The notes beneath the pieces are model-generated. The model ran no database searches. It was not told the DNA's origin and saw nothing but the letters and a program-made list of their open reading frames with translations. The position numbers and the translations under genes were made by a program. Of a stretch of DNA of 64,000 bases, positions 34,798 to 43,678 are shown in pieces (within the stretch, counting starts at the first letter, position 1; each line of letters opens with the position of its first letter). This DNA is from an uncultured Acetobacterium sp. (GTDB taxonomy: Bacteria; Bacillota; Clostridia; Eubacteriales; Eubacteriaceae), in the NCBI RefSeq assembly GCF_963664135.1, contig NZ_OY760905.1:3932736-3996735 (forward strand), written 5' to 3'.

Positions 34798-36902
34798 AAA
34801 GTAAATTATTTATCAATCGGGAAATTAGTTGGTTGGATTTTAATTATCGGGTGCTGGACGAAGCCTATGATAAAGGCAATCTGGTCATGGATCGACTCAA
34901 ATTCCTGGCCATTACCGCTTCCAACCTGGACGAGTTTTTTATGGTTCGGGTGGCCGGGATTATGGATCAGATCAATGTTGGTTATACGAAAAAAAGCGTC
35001 GATGGGTTAACTCCCCTAGAACAACTGGCTACCCTCAATAACATGACCCAGGAAATGATGAATCGCCAGTATACCTGTTTAACAAAATCGATCTTACCAG
35101 AGCTTAATCACACCAATATCTTCTTTTTAAGATATGATGAACTGGATGATGAAGGCAAAGATTTTGCCCTGCACTATTTCCGGCACGAGTGTTATCCGGT
35201 GTTGACCCCTCAGGCGATTGATAACAGCCGTCCTTTTCCGCTGGTTAAAAACAATCAGGTTTATCTGTGTATCATGCTACATGATACCGAGGCCAAGGTC
35301 AAGGATGAAAAAGATTTTATGGCGATTCTGGAAATCCCCAAGGTCTTGGATCGGATCATTGCTCTGCCGCGTGCCAAGGATTCCAAAGCGCTAAATTATA
35401 TTTTTGTCGAAGATCTGATCAGTCCCTTTGTTGACGAACTGTTTACCGGCTATGAGGTCAAGCAGGTTAATGAATTCCGGATCACCAGAAATGGCGATTT
35501 AGCCATCGATGAAGATGAGGCTGAAGATCTCCTGATTGAAATCGAGAAGTCGATTCAGCAACGTAAATGGGGTGCCAGCATCAAACTGGAAGTCACCAAA
35601 GACATGAGCAAAAAAATGAAAAAATGGCTGATGCATGAATTGGAAATTGATGAAAGCGAGCTGTATGAGCTTAAAGGTAATCTTGATCTGACCTGCTATA
35701 TGAAATTCCAGAATCGTAACGAGTTTAATGAGTTACGAGAACCCCGGTATACCCCGCTGATCTCCAATGAATTTTATGAGGTTGAGGATATTTTTGAAGT
35801 GATCCGGGAAAAAGACCGCTTGCTGCACCATCCCTACCAATCCTTTCAAACCGTGGTGGACTTTGTCCGGGCGGCCTCAAAGTGCCCGGATGTGTTGGCC
35901 ATCAAGCAAACCCTGTATCGGGTCAGTGGCGATTCACCGATTATTGAAGCGCTGATTCAGGCCGCTCAAAACGGCAAACAGGTTACCGTGCTAGTCGAAT
36001 TGAAGGCTCGGTTTGACGAGGCCAATAATATTGTCTGGGCTAAGAAACTGGAGCAGGCCGGCTGCCATGTCATTTATGGGCTTGCGGGGCTGAAAATTCA
36101 CTGTAAGATGATTCTGGTGGTGCGCAAAGAATCCGACGGCATCCGTCGTTATGTTCATTTGGGTACTGGTAACTATAATGACGTCACCGCCGGCCTGTAT
36201 ACCGATCTGGGAATGTTTACAGCCAAAGAAAACTACGGTTCGGATGTGTCGACGCTGTTTAATCTGCTTTCTGGTTACAGCCATTATACCTTATGGAAAA
36301 AGATTGAAGTCGCCCCGAAAACGATGCGAAATGCTTTTTATATCGGCATTGACCGAGAAATCGAAAATGTTCGGATGGGTGAAAAAGGCAAAATCATCGC
36401 TAAAATGAACGCCCTAGTGGATGAGGGGATCATCAACAAACTCTACGAAGCCTCCCAGGCTGGGGTTGAGATTGAACTGATTGTCCGGGGGATGTGCTCC
36501 CTGATACCCGGTTTGCCCGGGGTCAGCGATCATATTACCGTCCACAGCATTGTCGGGACCTTTCTGGAGCACAGCCGGATCTACTATTTCTACAATCAGG
36601 GCAAGGAAGACATCTTCCTCTCCAGCGCAGACTGGATGGAACGAAATTTAAATCGGCGGATTGAAACCCTGTTTCCAGTGGAAGACGAAAGCCTGAAGAA
36701 CAAACTGAAACATATTATTGAGATCACCTTAAAAGATACCATCAAAACCCGGACGATGACCGAAACCGGCGAATATATCCGGATTGACAAGCGTGGTAAA
36801 GAGTTGCTGTCCTGTCAGGACTATTTCTGTGAAGAAGCAGAAAAAGAATTTGAACAGGCCAAAAGTACGGCCATTTTAAAACAAAAACTTGGAGGCGAAT
36901 AA
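34794..36902 (+). CDS. ppk: Polyphosphate kinase 1
   Basis: A 702-residue enzyme that polymerises ATP gamma-phosphate into polyphosphate. The N-terminal INREISWLDFNYRVL block, NLDEFFMVRV, the phosphohistidine motif GLKIHCKM near residue 433, HLGTGNYND and the second catalytic histidine in FLEHSRIYYF near 588 are all present. Length is normal. It is coupled to an upstream Ppx-like gene by a 4-base overlap and followed 2 bases later by an intact Ppx/GppA gene. This operon places synthesis and breakdown of polyphosphate under one transcript. Confidence 0.96.
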   Translation: MKSKLFINREISWLDFNYRVLDEAYDKGNLVMDRLKFLAITASNLDEFFMVRVAGIMDQINVGYTKKSVDGLTPLEQLATLNNMTQEMMNRQYTCLTKSILPELNHTNIFFLRYDELDDEGKDFALHYFRHECYPVLTPQAIDNSRPFPLVKNNQVYLCIMLHDTEAKVKDEKDFMAILEIPKVLDRIIALPRAKDSKALNYIFVEDLISPFVDELFTGYEVKQVNEFRITRNGDLAIDEDEAEDLLIEIEKSIQQRKWGASIKLEVTKDMSKKMKKWLMHELEIDESELYELKGNLDLTCYMKFQNRNEFNELREPRYTPLISNEFYEVEDIFEVIREKDRLLHHPYQSFQTVVDFVRAASKCPDVLAIKQTLYRVSGDSPIIEALIQAAQNGKQVTVLVELKARFDEANNIVWAKKLEQAGCHVIYGLAGLKIHCKMILVVRKESDGIRRYVHLGTGNYNDVTAGLYTDLGMFTAKENYGSDVSTLFNLLSGYSHYTLWKKIEVAPKTMRNAFYIGIDREIENVRMGEKGKIIAKMNALVDEGIINKLYEASQAGVEIELIVRGMCSLIPGLPGVSDHITVHSIVGTFLEHSRIYYFYNQGKEDIFLSSADWMERNLNRRIETLFPVEDESLKNKLKHIIEITLKDTIKTRTMTETGEYIRIDKRGKELLSCQDYFCEEAEKEFEQAKSTAILKQKLGGE

Positions 36903-36904
36903 GA

Positions 36905-38440
36905 TTGGATAGACGAAATATTGGTGTCATCGACATTGGTTCAAATAGTGTGCATCTGGTCATTGGCGAATATTATAATAATGAGTATTTTCAAATCATT
37001 GATGATGTGAAGGTAAATGTGCGGTTAAACGAGGGTCTATCCGAAACCGGGGAGCTGCAACAAGACCGGATGGACTTTGGAATCGAAACTCTGGCGATGT
37101 TTCAGAGTATGTGTACGGCCTACGGCATTGAAAAGGTCATCGCCGTGGCCACCGCCGCAGTGCGTAAAGCCTCAAACGGCGCTGCCTATGTGGCCCGGAT
37201 TAAAGATGAAATTGGCCTGGATGTCGAGATCATTCCCGGCGAAGTGGAAGCCTCGATGGACTATCTGGGCGCGATTAATACTCTGGATATAAAAGATGCC
37301 CTGCTGATGGACATCGGCGGTGGTTCGACCGAATTTGTGCTGATCAAAGACCGCAAGAAGGTGGAAGCCGTCAGCCTGCCCTTTGGTTCCATCGATCTGG
37401 CCGATAAATTTGACCTGACCGATGAGGTGACCGATAAAAATTTAAAAGCCTTGGATGATTTTCTGAAAAATGCTTTTGAAGAAACCCCGATTTTGAAAAA
37501 AGCTCAGGGGTTGCCACTGATTGGGGTGGGCGGAACGATTCGAAACGTCGGCCGGATTGATCGCAGCATGAATAATTATCCGATGGAAATTGCCCATAAT
37601 TATCGGATGAAATCCCGGGAAGTGAAACGTATCTGTGAAATGGCTGCCAGCATGAACTTGGCTGAACGCGCCAATTTAAAAGGACTGTCAAAAGGACGAA
37701 TTGATATTTTCGTCGGTTCCAGCCATACCCTGGAACGGGTGATGAGGCAGATCGATTCACCGGAACTGATCATCAGCAATGCCGGTTTGCGGGATGGGAT
37801 TATCTACGATTACTTCGGCTACAACGAGAATAATCTAGTTTATGATATTTTTGAGTTATCGTTAGTCAATATCATGCTTAACTTTAATGTCAATATTCCC
37901 CATGCCTACCATGTCCTCAAACTGACTGAAAACCTGTTTGAGCAGCTCAAACCGCTGCATGGCATCAAGCAGGATGTTCGTAAGATGATCCGGGCGGCGG
38001 CCATGCTTCATGATGTCGGCGTTAAACTGGCCTTTGCCAATCACCATGAACACAGTTTTTATATTATCTTAAACTCCGGACTTTTGGGGGTTGAGCAGAA
38101 AGAACTGCTGATGAGTGCTTTTGTGGCGCTGAATCACCGCACCAATAAAAAAATCCATATTTCCGAAGAATACATTGGTTTGCTTCAGGACGAAGAACGG
38201 CATCTGATTGATCAGCTCAGCCTATTCCTGCAGATTGCCGAATATTTGGATCGGAGTATGGATGGGGTTGTCAAGGATGTCAACTGTGTGATTAGGGAAA
38301 ATGAAGTCCAGCTCAACGTGTTGACCACCGGTCATTCGGTGTTTGACAATATGATTATCAATGAATGCGGCAAGAAATTTAAACGGGTCTTTAATAAAAC
38401 CTTGACAATTAAGAATAAGGTCATTATCGCCCGGCGATAA
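36905..38440 (+). CDS. ppx: Exopolyphosphatase / pppGpp phosphohydrolase (Ppx/GppA)
   Basis: A 511-residue protein with a TTG start 9 bases after GGAGG. Intact motifs are VIDIGSNSVHLVIG (7-20) and MDIGGGSTEF near 138, GVGGTIRN near 207, followed by a C-terminal HD-type domain (HDVG and NHHEH near 370-382). It removes terminal phosphates from polyphosphate and possibly pppGpp. It closes the three-gene polyphosphate operon; a strong terminator follows. Confidence 0.93.
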   Translation: MDRRNIGVIDIGSNSVHLVIGEYYNNEYFQIIDDVKVNVRLNEGLSETGELQQDRMDFGIETLAMFQSMCTAYGIEKVIAVATAAVRKASNGAAYVARIKDEIGLDVEIIPGEVEASMDYLGAINTLDIKDALLMDIGGGSTEFVLIKDRKKVEAVSLPFGSIDLADKFDLTDEVTDKNLKALDDFLKNAFEETPILKKAQGLPLIGVGGTIRNVGRIDRSMNNYPMEIAHNYRMKSREVKRICEMAASMNLAERANLKGLSKGRIDIFVGSSHTLERVMRQIDSPELIISNAGLRDGIIYDYFGYNENNLVYDIFELSLVNIMLNFNVNIPHAYHVLKLTENLFEQLKPLHGIKQDVRKMIRAAAMLHDVGVKLAFANHHEHSFYIILNSGLLGVEQKELLMSAFVALNHRTNKKIHISEEYIGLLQDEERHLIDQLSLFLQIAEYLDRSMDGVVKDVNCVIRENEVQLNVLTTGHSVFDNMIINECGKKFKRVFNKTLTIKNKVIIARR

Positions 38441-38483
38441 AAAATCAAAGCATTAAAGCTTTAACGCATTATATGAAAATAAA

Positions 38484-38527
38484 AACAGCGCCAATTATTT
38501 CACAAATAATTGGCGCTGTTTTTATTT
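38484..38527. terminator. Bidirectional intrinsic terminator between ppx and livF
   Basis: Perfect 16-bp arms AACAGCGCCAATTATT (38484-38499) and AATAATTGGCGCTGTT (38505-38520), with T-rich tracts on both strands. Confidence 0.95.
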
Positions 38528-38558
38528 TATGATCTTAGTAATCATTTTTTAGTTAGTT

Positions 38559-39272
38559 TTATTTATTGCGGTGACTTTTGCCCAGATAGGCTTCTTTAAT
38601 GCTTTCATCCGCCAGTAATTCCCGGCCGGTGCCTTCTTTGGTAATTTTACCAGTTTCTAGAACGTAGGCATAATCGGCAACCTTGAGAGCCATGTTGGCA
38701 TTTTGCTCGATCAGCAGAATCGTCATCCCTTCTTTATTCAGGGTTTGAATGATATCAAAAATACCCTGAACAACCAGTGGCGCAAGCCCCAGCGATGGTT
38801 CATCCATCATCAGCAGCTTGGGTTTGCTCATCATCGCCCGGCCCACTGCCAGCATTTGCTGCTCACCGCCGGATAAGGTTCCGGCGGCCTGCCAGGAACG
38901 CTCTTCAAGACGGGGGAAGAGACTGTAAATGTGCTTAATGTCGGCATCGAGATTGTCTTTACGCATGTAAGCACCAATCTTGAGATTTTCCAGTACTGTC
39001 AGATCGGGGAAAACATGACGGCCTTCCGGCACCAGGGTGATGCCCTTGTCGACCACCTTGGTGGTGTCCAGTCCCAGCAATTCATCGCCATTATAGGTAA
39101 TGCTGCCAGACTTGGCTTTAACCAGATTGACGATCGCCCGGAGGGTGGTACTTTTGCCAGCGCCATTGGCTCCGATCAGGGTGACAATTTTGCCTTCGGG
39201 CACTTCCAGACTAATACCTTTAACGGCTTCGATACCGCCATAAGCGACTTCTAAATTACTAATCTTCAACAT
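38559..39272 (-). CDS. livF: Branched-chain amino acid ABC transporter ATPase LivF
   Basis: A 237-residue ATPase: Walker A GANGAGKST, signature LSGGEQQMLAVGRAM, Walker B LLMMDEPSLGLAP. The LSGGEQQ signature followed by GLAP is a LivF hallmark. It overlaps livG by 14 bases and ends the livJ-H-M-G-F cluster. It acts at the cytoplasmic face with LivG to drive uptake through LivHM. Confidence 0.95.
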   Translation of the reverse strand: MLKISNLEVAYGGIEAVKGISLEVPEGKIVTLIGANGAGKSTTLRAIVNLVKAKSGSITYNGDELLGLDTTKVVDKGITLVPEGRHVFPDLTVLENLKIGAYMRKDNLDADIKHIYSLFPRLEERSWQAAGTLSGGEQQMLAVGRAMMSKPKLLMMDEPSLGLAPLVVQGIFDIIQTLNKEGMTILLIEQNANMALKVADYAYVLETGKITKEGTGRELLADESIKEAYLGKSHRNK

Positions 39273-40062
39273 CAGCGTCTACCCCCAAATATGCTTCAAT
39301 AACCTTCGGATTGTTTTGAATTTCATCCGGAGTTCCTTTGGCTATGGTACATCCAAAATCCAGTACGTAAATATGATCGGAAATTTCCATAACCAGATCC
39401 ATATGATGTTCAATCATAAAGATCGTTAAACCGAAATCGGTTTTGAGTTTAAAAATCAGGTCGGTTAATTCATCGGTTTCTTGGGGATTCATCCCGGCAG
39501 CCGGTTCGTCCAGCAGCAGCAGCTGCGGCTTGGTGGCCAGAGCCCGGGCAATTTCCAGATGGCGTTGCTGGCCATAGGGTAGCGATGAGGCTTTCTCATT
39601 GCGTAGGTCGATCAGTCCTAATCGTTCCAGTAAAAACTCGCATTCGGCTTTAGCCTGGCGCTCACCTTTACGGGCTTTGGGCGCCCGGAGAATGGCCGAT
39701 AAGAAACTGTAGTCGGCATTTAAATGGGTGGCTACCTGAACATTTTCCATCACGGAAAGCTCTTTAAACAAGCGGATGTTCTGGAAGGTTCGGGCGACGC
39801 CCAACCTGGTAATTTTGTCGGGTTTTTTTCCGGTGATATCAATTTGGCCGTCATTGCCGTCGCCATCGGTGGGGGTAATCAGCACCTTGCCACTGGTGGG
39901 CGTATAAACTCCGGTGATGACATTGAAGGCCGTGGTTTTACCAGCCCCATTAGGACCGATCAGCGCCGCCAGCTCGCCTTTTTTAATATCAATATTTAAG
40001 TCGTTAACGGCCACAACACCGCCGAACTGCATGATGACATTTTCTGTTTTTAAGAAACTCAT
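39259..40062 (-). CDS. livG: Branched-chain amino acid ABC transporter ATPase LivG
   Basis: A 267-residue ATPase: Walker A GPNGAGKTT, the LivG-type segment GVARTFQNIRLF, signature LPYGQQRHLEIARAL, Walker B LLLLDEPAAGMNP. The signature LPYGQQ (in place of LSGGQ) is typical of LivG. An acidic insert TPTDGDGNDG after residue 60 is unusual but does not disturb motifs. It overlaps livM by 4 bases (ATGA) and livF by 14. Confidence 0.95.
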   Translation of the reverse strand: MSFLKTENVIMQFGGVVAVNDLNIDIKKGELAALIGPNGAGKTTAFNVITGVYTPTSGKVLITPTDGDGNDGQIDITGKKPDKITRLGVARTFQNIRLFKELSVMENVQVATHLNADYSFLSAILRAPKARKGERQAKAECEFLLERLGLIDLRNEKASSLPYGQQRHLEIARALATKPQLLLLDEPAAGMNPQETDELTDLIFKLKTDFGLTIFMIEHHMDLVMEISDHIYVLDFGCTIAKGTPDEIQNNPKVIEAYLGVDADVED

Positions 40063-41165
40063 TGCTTGTTACCTCCCTCAGTTGCGGTCTTTTTACCGCC
40101 CAATCGTTTTTTGAGGGCGCGGAATTTTTCGGCCATGAAATCCCAGGTGAGCTCATTGGTACCCATTAAGCCTTTGCGGTAGAAGAGCACAATGACCATC
40201 AGCAGGAATGAGAAAACAACCATTCTCAAACCGGGTCTAAAAATCGGCAGATCTAGGCCAAAAGCCATCGGTTCGTCGAGAAAACGCAGCGCTTCCTGGC
40301 CCAGGGTGACCACAAAACTGGCAATAATCGTTCCCGAAACACTACCCATACCACCCAGCACGATGATTAACAGGAAGTTATAAGTTAAGGTGAAATAGAA
40401 TTGTTTCGGGTCAACGGTGCCGAGTAGTGCGGCAAACAAGCCACCGCCAATACCGGTAAAGAAAGCTCCGATCAGAAAGGAGGTCATTTTAGTTTTAAAC
40501 AGACCAACGCCCATCGCTTCGGCAGCAATTTCATCCTCACGAATGGACTTGAAAGCCCGGCCATAGGTGGAATTGATCAGCAGCAGCGTCGCGATTACAA
40601 TCAGTAGCGCAATCCCAAAGGTCCACCACAGACTGCTGATGGTGGGAATGCTTTTAATCCCCAGGGCGCCGTTGGTGATCGACTGGGTATTGGTGAAGAC
40701 GATTCGGATAATTTCCGAAAAGCCCAGGGTCGCAATGGCCAGATAATCGCCCCGCAGCCGGAGACACGGATAACCGATAAAAAAGGCCACCACGGCCGTG
40801 ACTAAGCCGCCGAGAATCAGCGCCACAATAAAGGGCAGCTGGATATTGGCTAAAAATGGTGCCATTGGTTCCAGATAGAAAATGGCGGCCCGGGATTCAA
40901 CCGGGACGGTGAAAACCGCAACCGTATAGGCACCAATAGCCATAAAACCGGCCTGACCCAAAGAAAACTGTCCGGTAAAACCATTGACGAGATTCATGGC
41001 GAGACTAACGATCACGTAGATTGCACATAAATTCAGAATTCGCCGCAGATAAGAATCGACATAAATATCAGCAATTCCAATCCCCAGCAGCAGCACGACG
41101 AGAAAAAGTGCCGTTTTCCAATGTAGTTTTAAGTAGGCACCTAAACTGTTTTGAATGTCTTTCAT
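40059..41165 (-). CDS. livM: Branched-chain amino acid ABC transporter permease LivM
   Basis: A 368-residue permease with about nine to ten helices and the LivM motifs NGFTGQFSLGQAGFMAIGAY near 65 and YLAIATLGFSEIIRI near 145, plus the conserved cytoplasmic loop FKSIREDEIAAEAMGV. A basic C-terminal tail of about 35 residues is present. AGGGGAG precedes the ATG. It pairs with LivH, whose stop is 14 bases upstream. Confidence 0.95.
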   Translation of the reverse strand: MKDIQNSLGAYLKLHWKTALFLVVLLLGIGIADIYVDSYLRRILNLCAIYVIVSLAMNLVNGFTGQFSLGQAGFMAIGAYTVAVFTVPVESRAAIFYLEPMAPFLANIQLPFIVALILGGLVTAVVAFFIGYPCLRLRGDYLAIATLGFSEIIRIVFTNTQSITNGALGIKSIPTISSLWWTFGIALLIVIATLLLINSTYGRAFKSIREDEIAAEAMGVGLFKTKMTSFLIGAFFTGIGGGLFAALLGTVDPKQFYFTLTYNFLLIIVLGGMGSVSGTIIASFVVTLGQEALRFLDEPMAFGLDLPIFRPGLRMVVFSFLLMVIVLFYRKGLMGTNELTWDFMAEKFRALKKRLGGKKTATEGGNKQ

Positions 41166-41179
41166 TTCTGGTACCTCCC

Positions 41180-42085
41180 CTAAACTTTTTCAACTTGCTT
41201 CTTACCAAGGAGTCCATTGGGAAGAAACAGCAGAATGATGATCAAAATAACAAATGCGATGGCATCCCGGTAGCCGGTTAAGGCAGGGAAGAAAGCAACC
41301 ATCAAAACTTCGGAAAAGCCCAGGATCAACCCCCCGAGAACCGCTCCTTTAACATTACCGATACCACCGATAACGGCGGCGATAAAACATTTTAAACCAG
41401 GAACAACACCCATGAGGGGTAACACTGATGGGTATTTCATACACCATAAAATAGCGCCAACTGCTGCCAGGCCCGAGCCGATGGCAAAGGTTGAAGAAAT
41501 AACCCCATTGATCTTAATACCCATGAGTTTAGCGGTGTCGTAATCAACCGCAACAGCCCGCATGGCCATCCCAATTTTAGTTTTATTAATAATAAAAAGA
41601 AGTGCTGACATCAGGACAAATGCAACAATTGGAATAACAATAGAAACCGGTTGAAAGGACAAACCGCCGACAAAGAAAGGTGTTGTCAAAAGTGGGAATT
41701 CTGGGAAAGCCATGGGCTTGCCGGAGAACAGATAATTCGCCACATTTTCCAGTAAAAACGAAACCCCGATCGCTGATATTAACAGCGATGTTTTGGGTGC
41801 CTCCCGAAGGGGACGATAGGCCACCCGTTCGATGGCAACACCAAGTAACATGGTTAAACCAATAGTAATAATAAAAGTGACATACCAGGGAAGGAAAAAT
41901 ACCGCGATCCCAAAATATGTGAAATATGCAGCCATCATGAAGATATCGCCGTGTGCAAAGTTGATCAGTCTCAATATCCCATAAACCATGGTATAGCCTA
42001 TGGCAATCAAGGCGTATAAACTACCCAGTGATAAACCATTGATAAGTTGCTGCAAGAATGTTTCCATTGTCATTCCAACGACCAT
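41180..42085 (-). CDS. livH: Branched-chain amino acid ABC transporter permease LivH
   Basis: A 301-residue permease with eight helices. The opening QQLINGLSLGSLYALIAIGY, then GILRLINFAHGDIFM and the loop MRAVAVDYDTAKLMGI, are typical LivH. ATG at 42085 follows ACGAGG by 8 bases. It lies 207 bases downstream of the binding-protein gene, with a stable hairpin between them. Confidence 0.95.
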   Translation of the reverse strand: MVVGMTMETFLQQLINGLSLGSLYALIAIGYTMVYGILRLINFAHGDIFMMAAYFTYFGIAVFFLPWYVTFIITIGLTMLLGVAIERVAYRPLREAPKTSLLISAIGVSFLLENVANYLFSGKPMAFPEFPLLTTPFFVGGLSFQPVSIVIPIVAFVLMSALLFIINKTKIGMAMRAVAVDYDTAKLMGIKINGVISSTFAIGSGLAAVGAILWCMKYPSVLPLMGVVPGLKCFIAAVIGGIGNVKGAVLGGLILGFSEVLMVAFFPALTGYRDAIAFVILIIILLFLPNGLLGKKQVEKV

Positions 42086-42228
42086 AATTTTAACCTCGTT
42101 ATATCATTTAATAGAATTGAATAATTGAATTGAGGGTATCTGATATCAAATACCCTCAAAGTTTGGATTTTGTGAAGGTAACGCCAAAAAATACACTTAT
42201 GTATCAAGTTAACGCGCCCTTGCGTTAT

Positions 42229-42260
42229 AAAAGAGAGTCATGCAAAACATGCTCTCTTTT
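42229..42260. terminator. Hairpin between livJ and livH (likely attenuating terminator)
   Basis: AAAAGAGAG (42229-42237) and CTCTCTTTT (42252-42260) with an inner CATG/CATG pair. A T4 run lies on each side. On the minus strand it follows livJ and would lower transcription of livHMGF relative to the binding protein. Confidence 0.75.
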
Positions 42261-42292
42261 GTGAATTGTTAGTGGTAAGTTATTACGAGCGA

Positions 42293-43459
42293 CTAGTCAA
42301 TCGTAACAGTATCCATGTAGGTGAACTTGCCATCTTTAACGCCTTTGATGACGGCCTGGTTTTTAGTGGCATCGCCATTGGCATCGATGGTAATCATACC
42401 AGTAGCACCTTCAAAGTCCTTAGTCGCTGCTAAGGCATCACGAATCGCAACGGGATCAGCAGATCCGGCGCGTTCGATCGCATCAAGGGTCATCATGTAA
42501 CCGTCATATCCTAAAGCGGATACAGCAGCAATGTTAGCGCTGTTTGGATATGCTTTTTTGTATTCAGTAACAAATGTTTTGCCGGCTTCAGTCAGTGGGT
42601 TGGTGTCATCGAAGAAGGTTGACATAACCGCGCCATTAACATCAGCACCACCAACGGTGATGAATTCATTTGTTTCCCATGTATCACCACCAATAAATGG
42701 AGCGGTAATACCAAGGGCACGCGCTTGTTTGATGATTAAAGCAGATTCGGTAAAGTTACCAGGTGCAAAGATTACATCTGGGTTAGCTGCTTTGATGTTG
42801 GTCAGAATACCGTTGAAATCCTGATCGCCGGTATTGTAGTTACCAGTAGCCACGATTGCATTGGGATCACCACTTAATTTGGTGAATGAATCGGTAAAGA
42901 ATTTTGCTAAACCAACAGAGTAGTCATTAGAAACTTCCTGGATGATCGCAACTTTTTTAGCATTCAGGTTTTTGTAGGCATAGTTAGCCATAACCGTTCC
43001 CTGGAAAGGATCCAAGAAACAAACACGGAAATAATAGTCGTTTCCAGCGGTAACCTGTGGGTTGGTAGCAGAAAGTGCTACGGCAGGAACTTTGTTAGTT
43101 TTAACAACGTCACCAGCGGCGATCGATAATGAAGAACCCCATGAACCAAGGATTGCAACAACCTTATCTTTTTCGATTAAACGAGCGGCAGCAGTGGTTG
43201 CTTCAGCTTTGTCTGACTTGTTATCAGCAATAACCAGTTCAACTTTTTTGCCTAATACTTCAGGACGTAATTGGTTAGCCAATTTAATCCCTTCAACTTC
43301 CAATTCACCGCCAGCCGCATTGGCACCGGTTAATGGTTCAAAGACACCAATTTTAATGACATCACTGTCAGCAGAAGAAGTTTTGGTTCCTCCGGAACAG
43401 CCAGCGACCATGGTAACGACCATTGCCATGGACAACAATAATGATAGAGTTTTTTTCAA
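42293..43459 (-). CDS. livJ: Branched-chain amino acid ABC transporter substrate-binding lipoprotein
   Basis: A 388-residue extracytoplasmic receptor. The lipoprotein signal ends MVTMVAGCSGG with the lipidated cysteine C21. The Leu/Ile/Val-binding fold is shown by IKIGVFEPLTGANAAGG, VAILGSWGSS, NPQVTAGNDYYFRV and SALGYDGYMM. AAGGAGG precedes the ATG and a good promoter lies upstream. It is the first gene of the liv cluster. The true ligand may be another amino acid or amide, since this family is broad. Confidence 0.93.
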   Translation of the reverse strand: MKKTLSLLLSMAMVVTMVAGCSGGTKTSSADSDVIKIGVFEPLTGANAAGGELEVEGIKLANQLRPEVLGKKVELVIADNKSDKAEATTAAARLIEKDKVVAILGSWGSSLSIAAGDVVKTNKVPAVALSATNPQVTAGNDYYFRVCFLDPFQGTVMANYAYKNLNAKKVAIIQEVSNDYSVGLAKFFTDSFTKLSGDPNAIVATGNYNTGDQDFNGILTNIKAANPDVIFAPGNFTESALIIKQARALGITAPFIGGDTWETNEFITVGGADVNGAVMSTFFDDTNPLTEAGKTFVTEYKKAYPNSANIAAVSALGYDGYMMTLDAIERAGSADPVAIRDALAATKDFEGATGMITIDANGDATKNQAVIKGVKDGKFTYMDTVTID

Positions 43460-43505
43460 GGTAAAGTCCTCCTTTTTCTTTTTTTCCTAATTTTTACCTG
43501 GGCCT

Positions 43506-43535
43506 ATTATACCAAAGGTTAAGGTTTTATTGCAA
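43506..43535 (-). promoter_or_regulatory. Promoter of the liv cluster
   Basis: On the minus strand, TTGCAA (43535-43530), an 18-base spacer and TATAAT (43511-43506), about 45 bases before the livJ start codon. Confidence 0.7.
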
Positions 43536-43678
43536 GTTTATATTAAGAAATGTTTGAAGACAGCGGACACTTGTTTATAAAGTGCTGATTCAAAAGATTG
43601 AAAAAACGCATTAACACAGTAAAGTGATAAATCGCTGGATAAAATAGCTGCATCATTAGTCCGCGAATAGGTGACAGT

